In this document: positions 26,001 through 34,308 of the stretch, in pieces
Position numbering within the stretch: position 1 is the first letter of the stretch
Layout of the letters: each line of letters begins with the position of its first letter
NCBI GenBank assembly: GCA_025963725.1
Contig: JAOQAE010000003.1
Location: 1-64,000, forward strand
Length of the DNA: 64,000 bases
Direction of reading: 5' to 3'
DNA from: Bacteroidota bacterium
GTDB taxonomy: Bacteria > Bacteroidota > Bacteroidia > 2-12-FULL-35-15
Position numbers and translations under genes: made by a program
Notes under the pieces: model-generated
Databases searched by the model: none
The model's input: the letters and a program-made list of their open reading frames with translations, nothing else
Told to the model about the DNA's origin: nothing

Positions 26001-29000
26001 GACATTGGTTTGGGTTGACGCTGCGGAAAGAACAGCCGGCTCGGTGATCGTGAAGATCTCATTTTGTGAACAGCCGTTTGCATCGGTAATGGTGCAGGTA
26101 TACGTTCCCGCACATAAGCTACCGGCTGTTGCCGCGCTGCCACCCGCAGGAGCCCATGCATACGCGTAACCCGGTGTTCCGCCGCTCACCGTTACTGTGG
26201 CTGTTCCGTTACATGCCGCATTGCAGGAAACATTTGTATGTGAAGCGACAACTGTTAAAGGGGAAGATTGAATGATCGTAACAGTAACACTTATGCTGCA
26301 GCTGTTCGCATCCGTAATGCTGCAAGTGTATGTGCCTGCGCAAAGACCGTTTGCCGTGGCACCCGTTCCGCCGGAAGGTGTCCAGGAATAAGTATATCCG
26401 GCAGTTCCACCCGACACTGTAATTGTTGCCGTGCCGTCACATCCTGAATTACATGAAACATTGGTTTGAGCTGTTACAGCTGAAAGCATAGCAGGCTCTG
26501 TGATATTCACAACCTGTAAGAGCTGGCAACCGTTTGCATCCGTGATCGTACAGGTGTATGTGCCCGCACACAGGCTGGCTGCGGTTGCTCCCGTGCCGCC
26601 CGAGGGAGCCCAGGAATAAGTATAACCGGCTGTACCGCCAGAAGCGGTAACGGCAGCGGTGCCATCGCATGCGCCATTGCAGCTCACGTTTGTCTGTACT
26701 GCCGCTGCTGCCAGCACGGTTGGCTGGGTAATGGTAACAAGCTGCGGAAAGGTGCAGCCGTTCGCATCGGTAACGGTGCAGGTATAAGTGCCGGCACACA
26801 GTCCGCTTGCAGAAGCCGCCGTACCGCCTGAAGGTGACCAGGAATAGGTGTAAGCGCTTGTTCCGCCCGAAGCCGTTATTGTTGAAGCGCCGTCGCATGC
26901 GCCATTACAGCTTACCGCCGTTGCAGTTGCTGTTGCAGAAAGTGCCGGGGGCTGCGTGATCGTGAACGATTGTACAAGCTGGCACCCGTTGGCGTCGGTT
27001 ACTGTGCAGGTATATGTTCCTGCGCAAAGGCTGCCGGCTGTGGAAGCGCTTCCGCCCGATGGCAGCCATGCGTAGGTGTAGCCGGGAGTGCCGCCGTTCA
27101 CAGTCACTGCGGCAGTTCCATTACAGGCTGCATTGCAGGTAACATTGGTCTGAGCAGTTGTTGCAAGCATCGAAGAGGATTGTGTGATCACAACAATGCT
27201 TGTGATGCTGCATCCGTTTGCATCGCTGATCGTGCATGTATAAGTACCTGAGCACAGGCTGCCCGCAGTTGCTGCAGTGCCGCCGGAAGGAGCCCAGGAA
27301 TAGGTGTAGCCCGCGGTGCCGCCTGAAACGGTGACCGTTGCGGTTCCATCGCATCCCGCATTGCAGGAAACATTGGTTTGCGTAGTGGTTGCCGTTAACG
27401 CTGCCGGCTGTGTGATGGTGAATATTTTTGTGATGACACAACTGTTCGCATCGGTAATGGTGCAGGTGTAAGTGCCTGCACACAGGCTGTTCGCTGTGGC
27501 AGCCGTTCCGCCGGAAGGGGCCCAGGAATAAGTATAGCCTGCTGTTCCGCCAGAAGCTGCTACTGTTGCCGTTCCATTGCATCCGCCGTTACAGGAAACA
27601 TTGGTTTGGGAAGTTGTTGCAATTATTGCCGGTGGTTGAGTGATCGTAAATGTACGCGTGATCGCGCAGCTATTCGCATCGGTGATAGTACACGTGTATG
27701 TACCGGCACAAAGGCTGGTCGCTATTGCGGCACTTCCGCCCGAAGGGGTCCATGCGCAAGTATAGCCGGCCGTTCCGCCCGAAGCTGTTACTGTTGCTGT
27801 TCCATTGCACGCACCGTTACAGGAAACATTGGTTTGCGAAGTGGTTGCCGTTATTGCAGGTGGCTGAGTGATCGTAAATGTGCGTGTGATCGCGCAGCTA
27901 TTCGCATCGGTGATAGTACACGTGTATGAACCGGCACAAAGGCTGTTCGCTGTTGCGGCACTTCCGCCCGAAGGCGCCCATGAATAGGTATAGCCGGCCG
28001 TTCCGCCTGAAGCGGTTACTGTTGCCGTTCCATTGCACACTCCGTTGCAGGAAACATTGGTTTGCGAAGTTGTTGCTGTTAATGCAGGAGGCTGTGTGAT
28101 CGTGAATGTCTTTGTAATGACACAGCTGTTTGCATCGGTGATGCTGCAGGTGTACGTTCCCGCGCAAAGGCTATTCGCCGTTGCCGCCGTGCCCCCCGAA
28201 GGTGCCCATGAATAGGCATAACCAGCCATTCCACCGGAAGCTGTTACTGTTGCCGTTCCATTGCAGCCGGCGTTACAGGATACATTGCTTTGAGAAGTTG
28301 CTGCCGTTAATACAGGAGGCTGAGTAATTGAAAATGTGCGCGTGACCACACAGCTGTTCGCATCCGTGATGGTGCAGGTGTAGGTTCCTGCACAAAGGCT
28401 GCCCGCTGTTGCAGCTGTTCCGCCTGAAGGTGCCCAGGCATACGTGTAAGGCGATGTGCCACCCGAAGTGCTCACAGCTGCCGTTCCATTGCATCCAGCG
28501 TTACACGAAACATTGGTTTGCGAAGATGTTGCCGTGATAGCAGATGGCTGAGTGATCGCAAATGTACGCGTGATCACGCAGTTGCCGGCATCGGTGATGG
28601 TACAGGTGTAGGTTCCTGCACAAAGGCTGCCCGCTGTTGCGGCTGTTCCGCCTGAAGGCGCCCATGCATACGTGTAAGGCGATGTGCCGCCCGAAGTGCC
28701 TACAGTTGCCGTTCCATTGCAGAGAGCGTTACAGGAAACATTGGTTTGCGAAGTTGTTGCCGTTATTGCAGATGGCTGCGTAATTGCAAATGTGCGCGTG
28801 ATCACACAGCTGTTTGCATCCGTGATGGTGCAGGTGTACGTGCCTGCACAAAGGCTGTTCGCTGTTGCGGCACTTCCGCCCGAAGGCGCCCATGCGTAAG
28901 TATAGCCGGCTGTTCCGCCCGAAGCTGTTACTGTTGCAGTTCCATTGCAGACGGCGTTGCAGGAAACATTGGTTTGCGAAGTGGTTGCTGTTAATGCAGG

Positions 29001-31250
29001 AGGCTGAGTAATTGAAAATGTGCGCGTGATCACACAGCTGTTCGCATCGGTGATGGTACACGTGTATGAACCGGCACAAAGGCTGTTCGCTGTTGCGGTT
29101 GTTCCGCCCGAAGGCGCCCATGCGTAAGTATAGCCGGCCGTTCCGCCGGAAGCTGTTATTGTTGCCGTTCCATTACACACACCGTTACAGGAAACATTGG
29201 TTTGCGAAGTGGTTGCCGTGATCGCAGATGGCTGAGTGATAGCAAATGTACGCGTGATCACGCAGCTGCCGGCATCGGTGATGGTACAGGTGTAAGTGCC
29301 TGCACAAAGGCTGTTCGCAGTTGCGGCTGTTCCGCCCGAAGGCGCCCATGAATAGGTATAGCCCGACGTTCCGCCCGAAGCTGTTACTGTTGCCGTTCCA
29401 TTGCACACGGCATTACAGGAAACATTGGTTTGCGAAGTGGTTGCCGTTAATACAGGAGGCTGAGTAATTGAAAATGTGCGCGTGATGACACAGCTGTTCG
29501 CATCCGTAATACTGCAGGTGTACGTGCCTGCACAAAGGCTGTTCGCCGTTGCGGCTGTTCCGCCGGAAGGCGCCCATGAATAGCTATAGCCCGACGTTCC
29601 GCCGGAAGCGGTTACCGTGGCCGCTCCATTACAGCTGGCGTTACAAGACACATTGGTTTGGGACGTTGTTGCCGTTAAGGCTGCAGGCTGCGTGATTGAA
29701 AATGTGCGCGTGATCACACAGCTGCGGACATCGGTGATGGTGCAGGTATATGTGCCTGCGCAAAGGCTGCTTGCGGTTGCTGCTGTTCCGCCGGAAGGCG
29801 CCCATGAATACGTATAAGGCGATGTGCCGCCGGAAGGAGTTACCGTGGCGCTCCCGTTGCATACGCCATTGCAGCTGATGTTGGTTTGTGCGGTGGTGGC
29901 GGTCAGCGCGGGAGGCTGTGTAATGGTTAGTGTTTTCGCGATACTGCATCCCAGCGCATCGGTCACCGTGCATGTATAAGTACCTGCACAAAGGCCGCTT
30001 GCCGTTGCACCTGTGCCCCCGGAAGGGGCCCAGGCATAAGTATATGGCGCTGTTCCGGTTGCCGGTGTAACCGTAGACGAACCGTTGCATACCGCGTTGC
30101 ACGATACATTTGTTTGTACAGTATTTGCTGCGATCGAACCGTTACTGATCGGGATCGCGCTTGTGGTCACAGTGCGGCAGCTGAGATTATCGGCAATGGT
30201 CACTGAATAGGAGCCGGTACACAATGCCGTGGCGGAAGGAGTACTTCCCGCGGTACCAGACGGCATCCAGCTGTAGCTGAACGGCCCGGCGCTGCCTCCC
30301 GGCGTTACCGTGATCGATCCGCTGCAGGCAGCACAACCATTGACCGAAGAGCTTGTGTACGTAAGCGGGGGCGGCACAGTACATGTGGTTTGATAATATG
30401 CCCCTGCAACCACCCAGGCAAAGCAATCGCCGGCGGAAGTCACCGTCATGGGCACCGTGGTGGCACCCGTTAAATAAGTCGTTGTCAGCTGATCCGTATT
30501 CCACCAGTTCCATGTTCCTGTTCCGGCAGTGCCGTTAAATGTATATGTAAAGCCGGGATTCTGCAAATCGGCGACGACGGCAAAGGCCCTGCCCAGTGAA
30601 GAAGTACAACCAGGCGCAGGAATGGGTACCGAACTCGAGAGCGAGCCACCATTGCACACCATTGTGCCGTCGTTGATCGAGAGCACACCAGTGTAGCTGG
30701 CAAAAACATCCTTATAGATGACCATAAGCGTCATCCCGTTCAGCTGCCCATCGGGCTCGTCCACATCAATTGTATACGCGCCGTTGCCGGTTACTGTGGG
30801 AGTAACGTCGGCCCTGAAATTAATTGTCCCGGGGTAGCTCCAGCACATATCGGGGCCTGTTCCGATGATCGTAGAAGTGTATGGTACGGTATTGATCACC
30901 ATGTCGGGATCATCACCCGAAGAAAGCCCGCCATACCAGAGAAAGGATTTCTGCACAACAGCGCCAGCCGGGATTCCGCTCACAGTAAGTGTAAGAGGAG
31001 TTGATGCGCCCGCAGGGGAAAACCGGGTGCCCACCTTTTGAGATACCAGTACATAGTTCAGGCCGCAGCCTGAGCTGGAATAGATGTTGCCAAGGGTGCC
31101 GCTGCCGTTCCGCAATTGAGGATCCTGGCGGTTAGATACCGTGCCTTCCACTCCTGCTCTCGATAACAGGGAAGGATCCTGTGAAGTTGGTAACTGGGCA
31201 AAAGAAAAAGATGCAGTAAAAAGGAGTAGTGTAAAAAATAAATGTTTCAT
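23049..31250 (-). CDS. giant SprB-repeat cell-surface adhesin, T9SS type B cargo
   Basis: The 2,733-residue product has a signal peptide (ending SFAQ) and an N-terminal domain of about 300 residues. It then has two diverged SprB-like units and 23 close tandem units of 75-76 residues (about 443-2189). Each close unit carries ITQP/ITEP, NVSCNxxCNG, GYTYSWAPSGG and LCAGTYTCTITDANSC, giving five Cys per unit. Six PKD/Ig-like units of about 75 residues follow (2190 to about 2640). Residues 2645-2733 are a gliding-motility-type (type B) sorting domain: FSPDADGMNDNF, RIYDRWGQVVF, WDGTYKG. It is expected on the cell surface as an adhesin. The downstream PorP/SprF gene supports this. Confidence 0.93.
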   Translation of the reverse strand: MKHLFFTLLLFTASFSFAQLPTSQDPSLLSRAGVEGTVSNRQDPQLRNGSGTLGNIYSSSGCGLNYVLVSQKVGTRFSPAGASTPLTLTVSGIPAGAVVQKSFLWYGGLSSGDDPDMVINTVPYTSTIIGTGPDMCWSYPGTINFRADVTPTVTGNGAYTIDVDEPDGQLNGMTLMVIYKDVFASYTGVLSINDGTMVCNGGSLSSSVPIPAPGCTSSLGRAFAVVADLQNPGFTYTFNGTAGTGTWNWWNTDQLTTTYLTGATTVPMTVTSAGDCFAWVVAGAYYQTTCTVPPPLTYTSSSVNGCAACSGSITVTPGGSAGPFSYSWMPSGTAGSTPSATALCTGSYSVTIADNLSCRTVTTSAIPISNGSIAANTVQTNVSCNAVCNGSSTVTPATGTAPYTYAWAPSGGTGATASGLCAGTYTCTVTDALGCSIAKTLTITQPPALTATTAQTNISCNGVCNGSATVTPSGGTSPYTYSWAPSGGTAATASSLCAGTYTCTITDVRSCVITRTFSITQPAALTATTSQTNVSCNASCNGAATVTASGGTSGYSYSWAPSGGTAATANSLCAGTYTCSITDANSCVITRTFSITQPPVLTATTSQTNVSCNAVCNGTATVTASGGTSGYTYSWAPSGGTAATANSLCAGTYTCTITDAGSCVITRTFAITQPSAITATTSQTNVSCNGVCNGTATITASGGTAGYTYAWAPSGGTTATANSLCAGSYTCTITDANSCVITRTFSITQPPALTATTSQTNVSCNAVCNGTATVTASGGTAGYTYAWAPSGGSAATANSLCAGTYTCTITDANSCVITRTFAITQPSAITATTSQTNVSCNALCNGTATVGTSGGTSPYTYAWAPSGGTAATAGSLCAGTYTCTITDAGNCVITRTFAITQPSAITATSSQTNVSCNAGCNGTAAVSTSGGTSPYTYAWAPSGGTAATAGSLCAGTYTCTITDANSCVVTRTFSITQPPVLTAATSQSNVSCNAGCNGTATVTASGGMAGYAYSWAPSGGTAATANSLCAGTYTCSITDANSCVITKTFTITQPPALTATTSQTNVSCNGVCNGTATVTASGGTAGYTYSWAPSGGSAATANSLCAGSYTCTITDANSCAITRTFTITQPPAITATTSQTNVSCNGACNGTATVTASGGTAGYTCAWTPSGGSAAIATSLCAGTYTCTITDANSCAITRTFTITQPPAIIATTSQTNVSCNGGCNGTATVAASGGTAGYTYSWAPSGGTAATANSLCAGTYTCTITDANSCVITKIFTITQPAALTATTTQTNVSCNAGCDGTATVTVSGGTAGYTYSWAPSGGTAATAGSLCSGTYTCTISDANGCSITSIVVITQSSSMLATTAQTNVTCNAACNGTAAVTVNGGTPGYTYAWLPSGGSASTAGSLCAGTYTCTVTDANGCQLVQSFTITQPPALSATATATAVSCNGACDGASTITASGGTSAYTYSWSPSGGTAASASGLCAGTYTCTVTDANGCTFPQLVTITQPTVLAAAAVQTNVSCNGACDGTAAVTASGGTAGYTYSWAPSGGTGATAASLCAGTYTCTITDANGCQLLQVVNITEPAMLSAVTAQTNVSCNSGCDGTATITVSGGTAGYTYSWTPSGGTGATANGLCAGTYTCSITDANSCSISVTVTIIQSSPLTVVASHTNVSCNAACNGTATVTVSGGTPGYAYAWAPAGGSAATAGSLCAGTYTCTITDANGCSQNEIFTITEPAVLSAASTQTNVSCNGVCDGTATTTASGGTVAYSYSWSPSGGSAAAATGLCPGTYTCTVTDANGCTAVSTSVITEPAALSATMVQVNVSCSGACNGTATISAGGGSFPYAYVWAPSGGAGATATGLCAGTYTCTVTDANGCTIVQSVTITEPLPLTASAAGTNVSCNAACDGAASVAASGGTAGYAYSWAPSGGTASTAASLCAGTYTCTVTDTNGCITTVPVTITEPSPLSATAVQANVSCNAACNGTATVTVSGGTPGYVYSWAPSGGAAATATGLCAGSYTCTITDANGCSVVQTIVITEPAALTASSIHSDALCNGSCNGTASVVAAGGTGGYSYLWAPGSATTASVSGLCAGMYVCTVTDTNACSISDTIIISEPAALTASIIPTTVTCFGGNDGSAASIVSGGTAPYTYLWSDGSTLSTTGGLSAGPVQLTVTDSNACSITVASAITQNPPLVITVNSDSVCTGGAAILTASGAVTYTWLADPTLSSTTGASVTATPVANTVYTVTGTDSNGCADTAYSTVTLFTSPVVTVSGNDTICPGTATLLTAAGAATYSWSPAAGLSAPAAAVTSASPSATTTYTLTGTSAQGCADTATYTVTVLSAPMVSVTGDSVCNGATATLTASGAATYSWTPSAGLSSASGATVNATVSTTTSYTVTGTDGSGCFSSATATVTVLPLPVLSVNSASVCAGSSVNLNATGAQTYAWLPATGLSSTGGATVAASPAASTTYTVTGTDLYGCVSTASSVVTLIQLPQVAITGDSVGCPGDAFTLTATATGTLSWSTGESSSSITITPSSSGYYTATATNSCGSQTDGIFVIVNTPPVASAGPDVTVGLGNSVQLNGSGGTSYSWFPSQWLSCSSCAAPVSTPETTTSYIVTVFDENGCSSSDTMVVTVNGEAQVFVPDIFSPDADGMNDNFIVRGSGIKSLDLRIYDRWGQVVFSGFGENSVSWDGTYKGSVLNNGVFVYTLDITYYDYPAEQKKGNLTLKK
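24684..30360 (-). repeat. tandem coding repeat array (about 228 bp per unit)
   Basis: From 29924 down to 24684 there are 23 units of 228 bp, one of them 3 bp shorter, all in frame within the adhesin gene. Two more diverged units extend the array to about 30360. Units in the middle (roughly 27.4-29.7 kb) are far more alike at DNA level than those nearer 24.7-26.9 kb, for example sharing GAAACATTGGTTTGCGAAGT. This suggests recent expansion or gene conversion in that part. Confidence 0.9.
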
Positions 31251-31258
31251 CGAGGCGC

Positions 31259-31266
31259 TAAAAGTA
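31259..31266 (-). promoter_or_regulatory. probable -7 element of the adhesin operon
   Basis: On the minus strand this reads TACTTTTA (one mismatch to TAnnTTTG), 8 nt before the adhesin ATG, implying a very short leader. No clear -33 box. Confidence 0.35.
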
Positions 31267-31290
31267 CATTTTTTTTAGTCCCGCCTTAAT

Positions 31291-31321
31291 AAAAAAAACA
31301 GCGGCCCATAAGGCCGCTGTT
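31291..31321 (-). terminator. terminator-like hairpin upstream of the adhesin gene
   Basis: AACAGCGGCC and its complement form a 10-bp stem with a CATAA loop. The A-run at 31291-31298 becomes a T-run on the minus strand. It points toward the adhesin gene, 40 nt upstream of its start, and would block minus-strand transcription entering from the right. Confidence 0.65.
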
Positions 31322-31444
31322 ACCACATTAATCATTATCATCGGCCCCGGCTGAGGCATATGAATTCAACGGCCGGTTTAAAATGACAGGCAAATTAATT
31401 TCTTTTTAAGCGGACCTGCAAGGCGGGATATTATAAAATCTTAC

Positions 31445-31452
31445 TAAATTTG
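31445..31452 (+). promoter_or_regulatory. -7 element of the 466-residue protein gene
   Basis: TAAATTTG, a perfect TAnnTTTG, 20 nt before the GTG start at 31473. No -33 TTTG seen. Confidence 0.5.
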
Positions 31453-31472
31453 GCTGCCCCATTATCATTATT

Positions 31473-32873
31473 GTGAGTCAGTTACAATCATTATTTCAAA
31501 CCCTTTCCGAGAAGGAAATGGACAGCCTTAACACCCTTCGCCTGATAGGTAAGGAGAAGACCGTGTACGACTATACAAAAGCGCACCGGCTGCAGGACTT
31601 TCCCGAAATTCCAAAGGTGGTGGCCGACCTGAAGATCAGCGATGCGCATTATTACAAGATCAACTCGGTGCTGCTCCGCAAGTGTTATGAGGTGCTGGTG
31701 CCGGGGCAAGGGCTCGAGCTCCTGCATTTCCTGAAGCAGAAGAACCTGTTCAGCCTGCTCAGGCACGAAATGCTGTTCCAGGACAAAAAGTTCACAGCCG
31801 GAAAAGGCAAGGCGGAGCTGGAAAAATTCTACCTCTGCTGCTTTCATTACCTCATCGATCTTCCCTACAAATACTATGATAAGAAGCTGATCGGCGGCTT
31901 CGGAAAAAAATACCTGGATACAAAGAACAACGCCACGTCGGATGTATTGTATGTTAGGTATCATACGATGTTTGCCGACATTAACCGCATTGCAGCGCGC
32001 AAGAACCCGAAGAAATCGGTAGGGATCACCATTTCAGAGCTGCTGAAGCATGAAAAGGAGCTGGAAGGCACGAAGCACTATCTTGCCACTTATTATCTCT
32101 ACAGGAGCATTTGCAGCTATTACTCTTTTTACGACAACCAGCCGGCAAAGGTGATCGAATACCTGAAGAAGGCAATGAAGCTGAAAGACCAGATCGCCGG
32201 CTTCTTCCCGATCGACATCAGCCTGTTCTTACAGCTGCTGTATGCAGATGCGCTGTTCACCAACAATGAGGTGGGCGAAGCGGAACAGATCTACAACAAA
32301 GCTTTCCAGGCGGGCGTGAAGGAAAACATGTACGGCTATTATTTCCACTGCGAGCAATACGCCCTTGTATCCATCATCCGCGGAAAGTATGAGCAGGCGA
32401 AAGCGCTTCTCGACAAGGTATTTCAGCCCTGCATCGACAACCGACTCGATATTTATGCAACACGCGGCGCCATGTGCTACGTAAAGCTGTACCTGAGCAA
32501 TTCGGACCTGAAGAATGCACTGAGCTACCTGAACCTCGCAAAGGTGATCAACGAAAAAACATTCTACCTTCCTTTCGAAGTACAGCTGAGGGTGCTTGAG
32601 AATATTTACTTCTTCCTGAAAAAAGATTATGAGTTCAGCGCGCAGCTTGCCAGCCGCAACATTAAATTTCTGAAGGCACAGGAACAAACCGACATCTTCG
32701 AAAATTACCTGCTGCTCTGGAAAACGATCACCGGTATGATCAGCTGCATCACTAAAGGACAGGCGATGAATACAGAGCTTGTGAAGGATTATGAATTTCT
32801 GAATGCGCGCTTTACCAACCTGTATTGCGGCCTGCTGGAGAAGCTGTATGCGCAGACGGTGAAGGAAATATAG
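31473..32873 (+). CDS. hypothetical helical-repeat (TPR-like) protein
   Basis: This 466-residue soluble protein lacks a signal peptide. It is almost entirely alpha-helical, with paired helices rich in Tyr/Leu/Ala (for example YLATYYLYRSICSYYSFYD and AEQIYNKAFQAGV, KYEQAKALLDKVF) that look like degenerate TPR units from about 190 onward. No catalytic motif is visible. The start is GTG, supported by a well-placed promoter element; the next in-frame ATG is at 31518. It is divergent from the adhesin operon, and a link to it is unproven. Confidence 0.75.
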   Translation: MSQLQSLFQTLSEKEMDSLNTLRLIGKEKTVYDYTKAHRLQDFPEIPKVVADLKISDAHYYKINSVLLRKCYEVLVPGQGLELLHFLKQKNLFSLLRHEMLFQDKKFTAGKGKAELEKFYLCCFHYLIDLPYKYYDKKLIGGFGKKYLDTKNNATSDVLYVRYHTMFADINRIAARKNPKKSVGITISELLKHEKELEGTKHYLATYYLYRSICSYYSFYDNQPAKVIEYLKKAMKLKDQIAGFFPIDISLFLQLLYADALFTNNEVGEAEQIYNKAFQAGVKENMYGYYFHCEQYALVSIIRGKYEQAKALLDKVFQPCIDNRLDIYATRGAMCYVKLYLSNSDLKNALSYLNLAKVINEKTFYLPFEVQLRVLENIYFFLKKDYEFSAQLASRNIKFLKAQEQTDIFENYLLLWKTITGMISCITKGQAMNTELVKDYEFLNARFTNLYCGLLEKLYAQTVKEI

Positions 32874-32944
32874 TTTGATGCAACAAATTCTAAATGAAGA
32901 AAAATCTTAAAATAGGAATTGATTTTAAAAGCTTGCAGGATTAA

Positions 32945-32980
32945 TTCCCCTCTTGAGAGGGGCTAGGGGTGTGTAATTTA
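32945..32980. repeat. solo end of the CCACCCC-type repeat
   Basis: CCCCTC, a TTGA loop, GAGGGG, then CTAGGGGTGTG resembles one end of the element at 16981-17128. It sits between two convergent genes and may also act as a terminator hairpin. Confidence 0.45.
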
Positions 32981-32989
32981 ACGCAAAGC

Positions 32990-34012
32990 TTAAGTAAACA
33001 CCTTCGTGCCCTCCGTACAATTTTTACAGATCTCTATCTCTGAGCGGGAGCGCAGCACCGAAGCCCGGAAGTTGGTGTAAGCATTCCCCTGCCAGAGCTC
33101 AGTAAAGCTTGTGTTTTTAAGATCGCCGAGCTGATGCGTGGCATCCTTATCGAAGCAGCAGGGAACCACCAGCCCATCCCAGGTGATCACCGTTGAATGC
33201 CAGAGCTTCCAGCAATGATCGAGCAGCTGGTTCTTTATTCCGTACTTCCCGTTCTCATCCTGCTTATATCTCGAATACTTGCCAATCGTTGGGATCAGCG
33301 GGTTGCCATTTTCAAAATCGTAGATCTGCGCGGTTTTAAAACGCACTTCATTCACGCCTGTTCTTTTTGCCAGCGCCTTCACCTCTTCTATCTGGTGCTC
33401 ATTCGGCTTAACCACGAGGAACTGGAAGATCACATGCGGTGTTTTTGACTTCAATTCCTTTTTCCACCTGATAATGTTCTCAGCACCTTCAAGCACTTTC
33501 TTGAGGTCGCCGCCAATGCGGTACTGCTCGTATGTTTCCTGCGTGGTGCCGTCAATAGAAATGATCAGCCGGTCGAGGCCGCTCTCCACTGTTTTTTTTG
33601 CATTCGCATCGTTCAGATAATGTGCATTGGTGGAGGTCGCCGTATAAATTCCTTTTCCGGAGGCATAGGCCACCATCTCGAGGAATTTGGGATTCAGGTA
33701 AGGCTCTCCCTGGAAATAAAAAATGAGGTAGGCCACTTTCTTATGCAGCTCATCAATGGTAGAGCGGAAGAAATCATTCTGCAGCATTCCGGTAGGCCTT
33801 GTAAATTCACGCTTTCCGCTGGGACATTCAGGGCAGCGCAGGTTACACGATGTGGTAGGCTCTATGCTTACGCTCACCGGCAGCCCCCATTGAACAGGCC
33901 TCTTGCTCAGTTTTGAAACATAGAAGCTGCTGAGGACTTTCAGGGCATTGAGCATCCTTCCAGGGGTTAATTTGGAAAGGAAATTCAGGCCGTCGGTAAT
34001 GCGGGAGCTCAT
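32990..34012 (-). CDS. radical SAM/SPASM domain protein
   Basis: The 340-residue enzyme has the radical SAM cluster motif C-N-L-R-C-P-E-C (CX3CX2C, near 56-63), the FQGEPYLNP GGE-type motif and SIDGTTQETYEQYR. A C-terminal SPASM-type set of cysteines (HCWKLW, VPCCFDKD, CKNCTEG) would bind an additional Fe-S cluster. Such proteins modify peptides or act in other radical reactions; the substrate here is unknown and no precursor peptide is obvious nearby. It converges on the helical-repeat protein and is flanked upstream by repeat elements. Confidence 0.85.
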   Translation of the reverse strand: MSSRITDGLNFLSKLTPGRMLNALKVLSSFYVSKLSKRPVQWGLPVSVSIEPTTSCNLRCPECPSGKREFTRPTGMLQNDFFRSTIDELHKKVAYLIFYFQGEPYLNPKFLEMVAYASGKGIYTATSTNAHYLNDANAKKTVESGLDRLIISIDGTTQETYEQYRIGGDLKKVLEGAENIIRWKKELKSKTPHVIFQFLVVKPNEHQIEEVKALAKRTGVNEVRFKTAQIYDFENGNPLIPTIGKYSRYKQDENGKYGIKNQLLDHCWKLWHSTVITWDGLVVPCCFDKDATHQLGDLKNTSFTELWQGNAYTNFRASVLRSRSEIEICKNCTEGTKVFT

Positions 34013-34054
34013 TATGTAAAGATACGGTTTGTTTTTTTAACGGCAGAGGCGCGG

Positions 34055-34086
34055 GCTGTCAGTTCGAGCGAAGTCGAGAACGTGCG
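34055..34086. repeat. dispersed repeat GCTGTCAGTTCGAG, copy A
   Basis: A 32-nt segment here is identical to 41485-41516, where it forms one end of a larger inverted repeat. It is intergenic and non-coding. Confidence 0.7.
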
Positions 34087-34136
34087 GGGCTTTCTCGCAA
34101 AGGCGCGAAGAACGCAAAGATTATTCGCACAATCAT

Positions 34137-34233
34137 GAGATCCATTCGCTGCGCTCAGGATGACATTCATTAAGCATTCATAACAAGAGTCTTATTGTCA
34201 TTCTGAACGAAACGAAGTGGAGTGAAGAATCTC
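34137..34233. repeat. imperfect inverted-repeat element (GAGATxC...GATGACA family)
   Basis: The left part contains GAGATCCATTCGCTG...GGATGACA. The right part (TGTCATTCTGAACG...GAATCTC) is its imperfect reverse complement. The 97-bp unit looks like a small palindromic repeat of the type scattered in Bacteroidota genomes. Confidence 0.55.
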
Positions 34234-34262
34234 TTAAAGACAGCAGACACGATAAAAAAAAA

Positions 34263-34287
34263 CAGCGTCATTACAACGCTGCTTTTT
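34263..34287 (-). terminator. terminator after the T9SS cargo gene at 34309
   Basis: CAGCGT/ACGCTG stem with a 7-nt loop, flanked by A-rich (left) and T-rich (right) tracts. It lies 22 nt past the cargo stop and could serve either strand. Confidence 0.7.
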
Positions 34288-34308
34288 TATGAATGCAAAA
34301 TCTATTGG

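Noticed and set aside
24684-30360. Regular 228-bp repeats as a CRISPR-like or satellite array
   Set aside because: The unit is in frame throughout one long gene and encodes SprB repeats. The unit is far too long for CRISPR and there are no spacers.
31473-32873. Helical-repeat protein as part of the adhesin secretion system
   Set aside because: It is cytoplasmic, divergent and lacks any T9SS motif; proximity alone is not enough.
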